Source: Kocuria rosea | Lineage (GTDB): Bacteria > Actinomycetota > Actinomycetes > Actinomycetales > Micrococcaceae | Reading direction: 5' to 3' | Assembly: GCF_023715525.1 (NCBI RefSeq) | Contig: NZ_JAMBOG010000004.1 | Location: 164,678 to 228,677 of the forward strand | DNA: 64,000 nt | Shown: piece by piece, positions 59,855 to 64,000 of the stretch | How positions within the stretch are numbered: the first letter of the stretch is position 1 | Layout of the letters: each line of letters starts with the position of its first letter | The notes under the pieces: generated by a model | Told to the model about the DNA's origin: nothing | The model's input: only the letters and a program-made list of their open reading frames with translations | Databases searched by the model: none | Made by a program: the position numbers and the translations under genes

Positions 59855-59868
59855 GGTTGATTTCAACC
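59855..59868. promoter_or_regulatory. Inverted repeat in PAC2/pepA intergenic region
   Basis: GGTTGA-TT-TCAACC, a perfect 14-bp palindrome in an AT-richer patch, 54 nt upstream of the PAC2 GTG. It is a candidate operator for the divergent pair; no known regulator is identifiable. Confidence 0.35.
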
Positions 59869-59930
59869 CGCCCGCGCGTCCGCATATTCCCGACCGGTAG
59901 CCGCTCCCGGTCCCGCCGGCGCGCCGGGGA

Positions 59931-59936
59931 TAGGAT
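59931..59936 (+). promoter_or_regulatory. -10 box for pepA
   Basis: TAGGAT 98 nt before the pepA ATG; the leader ends GAAAGGACGACCC, a good ribosome binding site. Confidence 0.45.
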
Positions 59937-60034
59937 CGACGGGACGCCCGCCGGACGGGCGCGGGACGCCGGGAGCGGCCCCGCCGCGGCCCGGACGGGC
60001 CGTGCCTCAGCGACCGCCAGCGAAAGGACGACCC

Positions 60035-61579
60035 ATGCCCGACGTACAGGCCCTGCTCGAGCCCCGGGGGATCGAGCTCACCGCCACCCACAAGTCCCTG
60101 TCCCGCACGCCGGCGCACGCCCTCGTGCTCGGCGTGGAGAAGGCGGGCGGCACCGGTCGCGTGGTGCTCCCCGCCGGCGAGCAGCGCCGGCTCTCCGCCG
60201 TGGTGGAGGCGGCCGAGGTGCTGCGCGTGGGCGGGGCCACCGACGAGGTGACCGTGCTCCCCGCCCCGTCCGGGCTCCCGTTCGCGGTGACGGTCCTGAC
60301 CGGCCTCGGCGCCCTGCCCGAGGACGGTGCCGCCCGTGCCGAGGCCCTGCGCCGTGCCGCGGGGGCCGCGGTGCGCCGGCTCGCCGGCACGGACTCCGCG
60401 GTGCTCGCCCTGCCGGTGGCCTCCGAGCAGGACGCCGCGGCGGTCGCCGAGGGCGCCGCGTTCGGGGCCTTCGCGTTCGCCCACCAGCGGGCCGCGACCG
60501 CCGGGTCGGTGAAGGCCCCGCTGGCCTCCGCCGTCGTGCACGCCCCCGACGTCGCCCGCGCCGCGCTGAGCCGGTGCCTCGACCGCGCCGCCGCCCTGGG
60601 GCGCGGCGTGCGCGCGGCCCGGACGCTCGTGGACCTGTCCCCCAACGTGGTCTACCCGGAGACCGTCGCCGACTACGCCCGCCAGGCCGCGAAGGGCACG
60701 AAGGTCTCCGTGTCGGTGCTCGCGGAGAAGGACCTCGCCAAGGGCGGCTACGGCGGGCTGCTGGGCGTCGGCCAGGGCTCCGTGCACGGGCCCCGCCTCG
60801 TGAAGCTCGAGTACTCCCCCGCCCGCGCCGCGAAGCACTACGCCTACGTGGGCAAGGGCATCACCTTCGACTCCGGCGGCCTCTCGCTCAAGCCCCCGGC
60901 CTCGATGATGACCATGAAGTCGGACATGGCCGGGGCCGCCGCCGTCCTCGCGGCGGTGCTCACCGCCGCCGAGCTCGGGCTGCCCGTGAAGGTCACCGGG
61001 TGGCTGTGCCTCGCCGAGAACCTGCCCTCCTCCACCGCCACCCGCCCCGGCGACGTGATCACGATCCGCGGGGGGCGCACGGTCGAGGTGCTCAACACCG
61101 ACGCGGAGGGCCGGCTCGTGCTCGCGGACGGCCTCGTGGCCGCGTGCGAGGAGGCCCCGGACGCCGTCGTGGACATCGCCACCCTCACGGGCGCGCAGAT
61201 GGTGGCCCTGGGCACGCGCACCTCCGGGGTCATGGGCGACGAGTCGCTGCGCACCGCGGTGGCCGAGGCGGCCCGCGGCGCCGGCGAGGACGCCTGGCCC
61301 ATGCCCCTGCCGGAGCACCTGCGCGCCTCCCTGGACTCCAAGGTCGCCGACCTCAAGAACGTGGGCGACAAGCACGGCGGGATGCTGGTGGCCGGGCTGT
61401 TCCTGCGCGAGTTCGTCGCGGGGGCCGACGGCGCCCGCGTCCCGTGGGCGCACATCGACATCGCGGGGCCCTCCTTCAACGAGTCCTCCCCGTACGGGTA
61501 CACCCCCGCCGAGGGCACCGGAGCGGGCGTGCGGACCCTCGTCCGGCTGCTCGAGAACGCCGCCGCGGACCGCGGCTGA
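60035..61579 (+). CDS. pepA: Leucyl aminopeptidase (M17)
   Basis: 514 residues from ATG 60035. Removes N-terminal residues from peptides; two-metal enzyme. The M17 signature NTDAEGRLVLADGL is intact, with GKGITFDSGGLSLKP (Lys and Asp ligands) and MKSDMAGAAAVL. N-terminal domain (1-180) is the macro-like, non-catalytic part. The neighbour is a PAC2 gene, divergent. Possible DNA-binding role of PepA, known in E. coli, is not evident here. Confidence 0.96.
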   Translation: MPDVQALLEPRGIELTATHKSLSRTPAHALVLGVEKAGGTGRVVLPAGEQRRLSAVVEAAEVLRVGGATDEVTVLPAPSGLPFAVTVLTGLGALPEDGAARAEALRRAAGAAVRRLAGTDSAVLALPVASEQDAAAVAEGAAFGAFAFAHQRAATAGSVKAPLASAVVHAPDVARAALSRCLDRAAALGRGVRAARTLVDLSPNVVYPETVADYARQAAKGTKVSVSVLAEKDLAKGGYGGLLGVGQGSVHGPRLVKLEYSPARAAKHYAYVGKGITFDSGGLSLKPPASMMTMKSDMAGAAAVLAAVLTAAELGLPVKVTGWLCLAENLPSSTATRPGDVITIRGGRTVEVLNTDAEGRLVLADGLVAACEEAPDAVVDIATLTGAQMVALGTRTSGVMGDESLRTAVAEAARGAGEDAWPMPLPEHLRASLDSKVADLKNVGDKHGGMLVAGLFLREFVAGADGARVPWAHIDIAGPSFNESSPYGYTPAEGTGAGVRTLVRLLENAAADRG

Positions 61580-61641
61580 GCCCCGCCGACACCCCCGCCG
61601 CCCGGCGGTTGCCTGCATGGGCACTCGCTGGGCGGTGGGGC

Positions 61642-61647
61642 TAAGGT
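61642..61647 (+). promoter_or_regulatory. -10 box for lpdA
   Basis: TAAGGT 77 nt before the lpdA GTG, in the 144-nt gap after pepA; no consensus -35. Confidence 0.4.
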
Positions 61648-61723
61648 AGGGACGACACAACACCGGTCCAGGACGGCGCGCCACCCGCCCGTCCCGACGT
61701 CAACGCGCAAGGGAGCCAAACAC

Positions 61724-63091
61724 GTGGCCGACAACGAATTCGACATCCTCGTCCTCGGTGGGGGCAGCGCCGGCTACGCCGCCGCGCTGCGCGCCGTCCA
61801 GCTGGGCTTCACGGTGGGCCTGGTCGAGAAGAACAAGCTCGGGGGCACCTGCCTCCACTGGGGCTGCATCCCCACCAAGGCGTACCTGCACTCGGCCGAG
61901 CTCGCGGAGAACGCCCGGGAGGGCGCCAAGTACGGCGTGCACACCACGCTGGAGTCGATCGACATGGCCGCGGTGCGCGAGTACAAGGACAAGATCGTCG
62001 CCGGCAAGTTCAAGGGCCTGTCCGGGCTCATGAAGATGCGCAAGGTCACGGTCATCGAGGGCGTCGGCCGGCTCACCGGGCAGAACACCGTCGACGTCGA
62101 CGGCACCACCTACACCGGCAAGCACATCGTCCTGGCCTCCGGGTCCGTCTCCAAGACCCTGGGGGTGGAGATCGGCGGGCGCGTGATGACCTCGACCGAG
62201 GCCCTCGAGATCGACTTCGTGCCCAAGAGCGCGATCGTGCTCGGCGGCGGCGTGATCGGCTGCGAGTTCGCGTCCATGTGGAACTCCTTCGGCGTGGACG
62301 TCACCATCATCGAGGGCCTGCCCAACCTCGTGGCCAACGAGGACCCCGCCCTCATCAAGGTCCTGGAGCGCGAGTTCAAGAAGCGCGGCATCAAGTCCAA
62401 CCTCGGCACCTTCTTCGACAAGGTCGAGCAGGACGACAACGGCGCGAAGGTCACCCTCGCCGACGGCAAGGTCTTCGAGGCCGACATCGTCCTGGTGGCC
62501 GTGGGCCGCGGGCCCAACACCGCCGGCATGGGCTACGAGGAGCAGGGCATCCCGATGGACCGCGGCTTCGTCACCCCCAACGAGCGCCTGCACACCGGCG
62601 TGGGCAACATCTACGCGATCGGCGACATCGTCCCCGGCGTGCAGCTGGCCCACCGCGGCTACCAGCAGGGCCGCTTCGTGGCCGAGGAGATCGCCGGGCT
62701 CAACCCCGCGATCGTCGAGGACGTGAACATCCCCAAGGTGACCTTCACCGAGCCGGAGATCGCCTCCGTGGGCTACACCGAGCCCAAGGCCAAGGAGAAG
62801 TTCGGCGCGGACAACGTCGAGGTCGCCGAGTACAACCTCGCCGGCAACGGCAAGAGCTCGATCCTGGGCACCGGCGGCATCATCAAGCTCGTGCGCGAGA
62901 AGGACGGCCCGATCATCGGCTTCCACGCGATCGGCAAGCGGATCAGCGAGCAGATCGGCGAGGGCCAGCTCATCGTCAACTGGGAGGCCTACCCCGAGGA
63001 CGTCGCCGCGTTCGTGCACGCGCACCCCACCCAGAACGAGGCCATCGGCGAGGCCGCCATGGCGCTCGCCGGGGCGCCGCTGCACGGCTGA
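61724..63091 (+). CDS. lpdA: Dihydrolipoamide dehydrogenase (E3)
   Basis: 455 residues from GTG 61724, preceded by AAGGGAGCC. FAD-binding ILVLGGGSAGYAAALRAVQL, redox disulfide Cys43/Cys48 in GGTCLHWGCIPTK, NAD-binding IVLGGGVIGCEFASMWNSFG, and the dimer-interface HAHPTQNEAIGEA with the catalytic His-Glu. Reoxidises the lipoyl groups of E2 enzymes. The next gene is a lipoyl-bearing E2, so the pair supplies E3 and E2 of the 2-oxoglutarate (or pyruvate) dehydrogenase complex. Confidence 0.97.
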   Translation: MADNEFDILVLGGGSAGYAAALRAVQLGFTVGLVEKNKLGGTCLHWGCIPTKAYLHSAELAENAREGAKYGVHTTLESIDMAAVREYKDKIVAGKFKGLSGLMKMRKVTVIEGVGRLTGQNTVDVDGTTYTGKHIVLASGSVSKTLGVEIGGRVMTSTEALEIDFVPKSAIVLGGGVIGCEFASMWNSFGVDVTIIEGLPNLVANEDPALIKVLEREFKKRGIKSNLGTFFDKVEQDDNGAKVTLADGKVFEADIVLVAVGRGPNTAGMGYEEQGIPMDRGFVTPNERLHTGVGNIYAIGDIVPGVQLAHRGYQQGRFVAEEIAGLNPAIVEDVNIPKVTFTEPEIASVGYTEPKAKEKFGADNVEVAEYNLAGNGKSSILGTGGIIKLVREKDGPIIGFHAIGKRISEQIGEGQLIVNWEAYPEDVAAFVHAHPTQNEAIGEAAMALAGAPLHG

Positions 63092-63098
63092 CCCCGCC

Positions 63099-63126
63099 GA
63101 GGTCCCGCCCCGGCGGGCGGGACCTC
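63099..63126 (+). terminator. Hairpin between lpdA and sucB
   Basis: 12-bp perfect stem (63099-63110 with 63115-63126), CGGC loop, 8 nt past the lpdA stop and 73 nt before the sucB ATG. No U-tract, so it may act as a partial terminator setting E3:E2 ratio or as an mRNA 3' stabiliser. Confidence 0.5.
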
Positions 63127-63199
63127 CCCCCGCACCCCGGCACCGGGCCCACCACCCGGACCGCACCAACGAAGGCACCGAAAGAAAGACGGTCGGACC

Positions 63200-64000
63200 A
63201 TGTCAGAAACCGTAAATCTGCCCGCCCTGGGCGAATCCGTGACCGAAGGCACCGTGACCCGGTGGCTCAAGCAGGTCGGTGACGAGGTCGCCGTCGACGA
63301 GCCCCTGGTCGAGGTCTCCACCGACAAGGTCGACACGGAGATCCCTTCCCCCGTGGCCGGCGTGATCGAGGAGATCCTGGTCCAGGAGGACGAGGACGTC
63401 GAGGTCGGCGCGCCCCTGGTCGTCATCGGCGACGGCTCGGGCTCCGGCGGATCCCCGCAGCCCTCCGGCCAGCGGATCGAGGACGCCGCCACCGAGGCCG
63501 CGACCCCGGAGACCACCGACGTGGCCGCCGAGGAGCAGGCCCCGCAGCAGGAGCAGGCCCCCCAGGCCCAGGCCCAGCCCACCGGCGAGGGCACCGAGAT
63601 CACCCTGCCCGCCCTGGGCGAGTCCGTGACCGAGGGCACCGTGACCCGGTGGCTCAAGCAGGTCGGCGACGACGTCGCCGTCGACGAGCCGTTGCTGGAG
63701 GTCTCCACCGACAAGGTCGACACCGAGGTCCCCTCCCCCGTGGCCGGCACCCTGCTGGAGATCCGGGTCCAGGAGGACGAGGACGCCGAGGTCGGGCAGG
63801 TCCTGGCCGTCATCGGCTCCGGCGCCCCCGCCCCGCAGCAGTCCCCCGAGCCGGGCAAGCCCTCCGGCCAGCAGATCGAGGACGCCGCCACCGAGGCCGC
63901 GACCCCGGAGACCACCGACGTGGCCGCCGAGGAGCAGGCCCCGCAGCAGGAGCAGGCCCCCCAGGCCCAGGCCCAGCCCACCGGCGAGGGCACCGAGATC
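63200..64000 (+). CDS. sucB: Dihydrolipoamide acyltransferase (E2), multi-lipoyl, truncated by window
   Basis: 267 codons seen, no stop. Two full lipoyl domains, residues about 1-77 and 130-206, each with VSTDKVDTE(I/V)PSP and the lipoyl Lys (43 and 172). Each is followed by an Ala/Gln/Pro linker ([18 protein letters not shown]). The second linker ends at the last base with the same GEGTEI that starts domain 2, so a third lipoyl domain probably follows, then E1/E3-binding and catalytic domains. Substrate class (succinyl versus acetyl) is not determinable from this part; sucB is chosen for context and similarity. Confidence 0.85.
   Translation, partial: MSETVNLPALGESVTEGTVTRWLKQVGDEVAVDEPLVEVSTDKVDTEIPSPVAGVIEEILVQEDEDVEVGAPLVVIGDGSGSGGSPQPSGQRIEDAATEAATPETTDVAAEEQAPQQEQAPQAQAQPTGEGTEITLPALGESVTEGTVTRWLKQVGDDVAVDEPLLEVSTDKVDTEVPSPVAGTLLEIRVQEDEDAEVGQVLAVIGSGAPAPQQSPEPGKPSGQQIEDAATEAATPETTDVAAEEQAPQQEQAPQAQAQPTGEGTEI
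63476..64000 (+). repeat. Direct repeat in E2 linker, two exact 126-bp copies
   Basis: 63476-63601 and 63875-64000 are identical over all 126 bases, 399 nt apart. The lipoyl-coding DNA between copies is also similar to the first domain, so a 399-nt unit has been duplicated recently. The second copy stops at the window edge and may extend. Confidence 0.9.

Noticed and set aside
62989..63993. Antisense frame opposite the E2 gene with repeated WAWGACSCC segments
   Set aside because: The repeats simply mirror the duplicated linker on the other strand; no ribosome binding site or family.

Overview
The window is a very GC-rich stretch of actinobacterial chromosome, about three quarters G+C by eye. 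It has many GTG starts, 1-4 nt start/stop overlaps, almost no U-tract terminators and many TANNNT -10 boxes. Gene content and order fit a Micrococcaceae member, most likely Kocuria or a close relative; this is inference, as no ribosomal RNA is present to fix it. I see no prophage, insertion sequence, CRISPR array or island: nearly everything is core genome, with about 60 protein genes and four tRNAs.

Layout. (1) 1-7237, minus strand: two amino-acid clusters, hisE-hisG-hisF and hisI-trpE-(Trp membrane protein)-(HGxxPAAW protein)-trpC, with an AraC regulator and a tiny Gly/Arg-rich gene between them. (2) 7240-11261, minus: riboflavin operon ribD-ribE-ribB-ribA-ribH behind an FMN riboswitch, closed by an 18-bp hairpin. 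(3) 11303-15163, minus: def-fmt-rsmB-rpe. (4) 15197-17069: a lone PD-(D/E)XK nuclease-like gene and four tRNA genes (Gly-GCC, Cys-GCA and Val-GAC on minus; Val-CAC on plus). (5) 17193-25534: zapE, sulfurtransferase-sufE-ybaK, an alpha/beta hydrolase, msrB, DUF3000, RNase D, a YtxH-like protein and a Tat/lipobox Rieske protein. (6) 25551-30592, minus: dxs and aconitase.

(7) 30748-41659: a block whose order closely follows, from memory, M. tuberculosis Rv2689c-Rv2699c: TRAM methyltransferase, KimA-like permease, two TrkA proteins, DUF3159, OB-fold protein, DUF3710, dut, DUF3093, DUF4193. It is followed by sepH and a proline-rich membrane protein. (8) 41699-47712, minus: an operon with a GNAT/acyl-CoA-synthetase-like (Pat-type) protein, a Ser/Thr kinase, DUF5998 and an alkaline-phosphatase-superfamily enzyme. 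(9) 47808-55788: type II topoisomerase A and B subunits (parC, parE) converging on mdh, then a DUF7455 protein and the principal sigma factor. (10) 55974-64000: DUF4192, an MFS transporter, PAC2, leucyl aminopeptidase, lipoamide dehydrogenase and the 5' part of a multi-lipoyl E2 gene (sucB-like).

Functional links: his and trp genes draw on PRPP and chorismate; the rib operon is set up for FMN feedback; lpdA, sucB, acnA and mdh serve the TCA cycle; the KimA-like/TrkA group looks like a potassium module; kinase and acetyltransferase may be two co-transcribed protein-modification activities. The least explained items are the recently duplicated lipoyl/linker unit at the right edge, the recurrent leaderless-type starts, a 60-bp perfect palindrome, and the small basic gene at 4790-4972.
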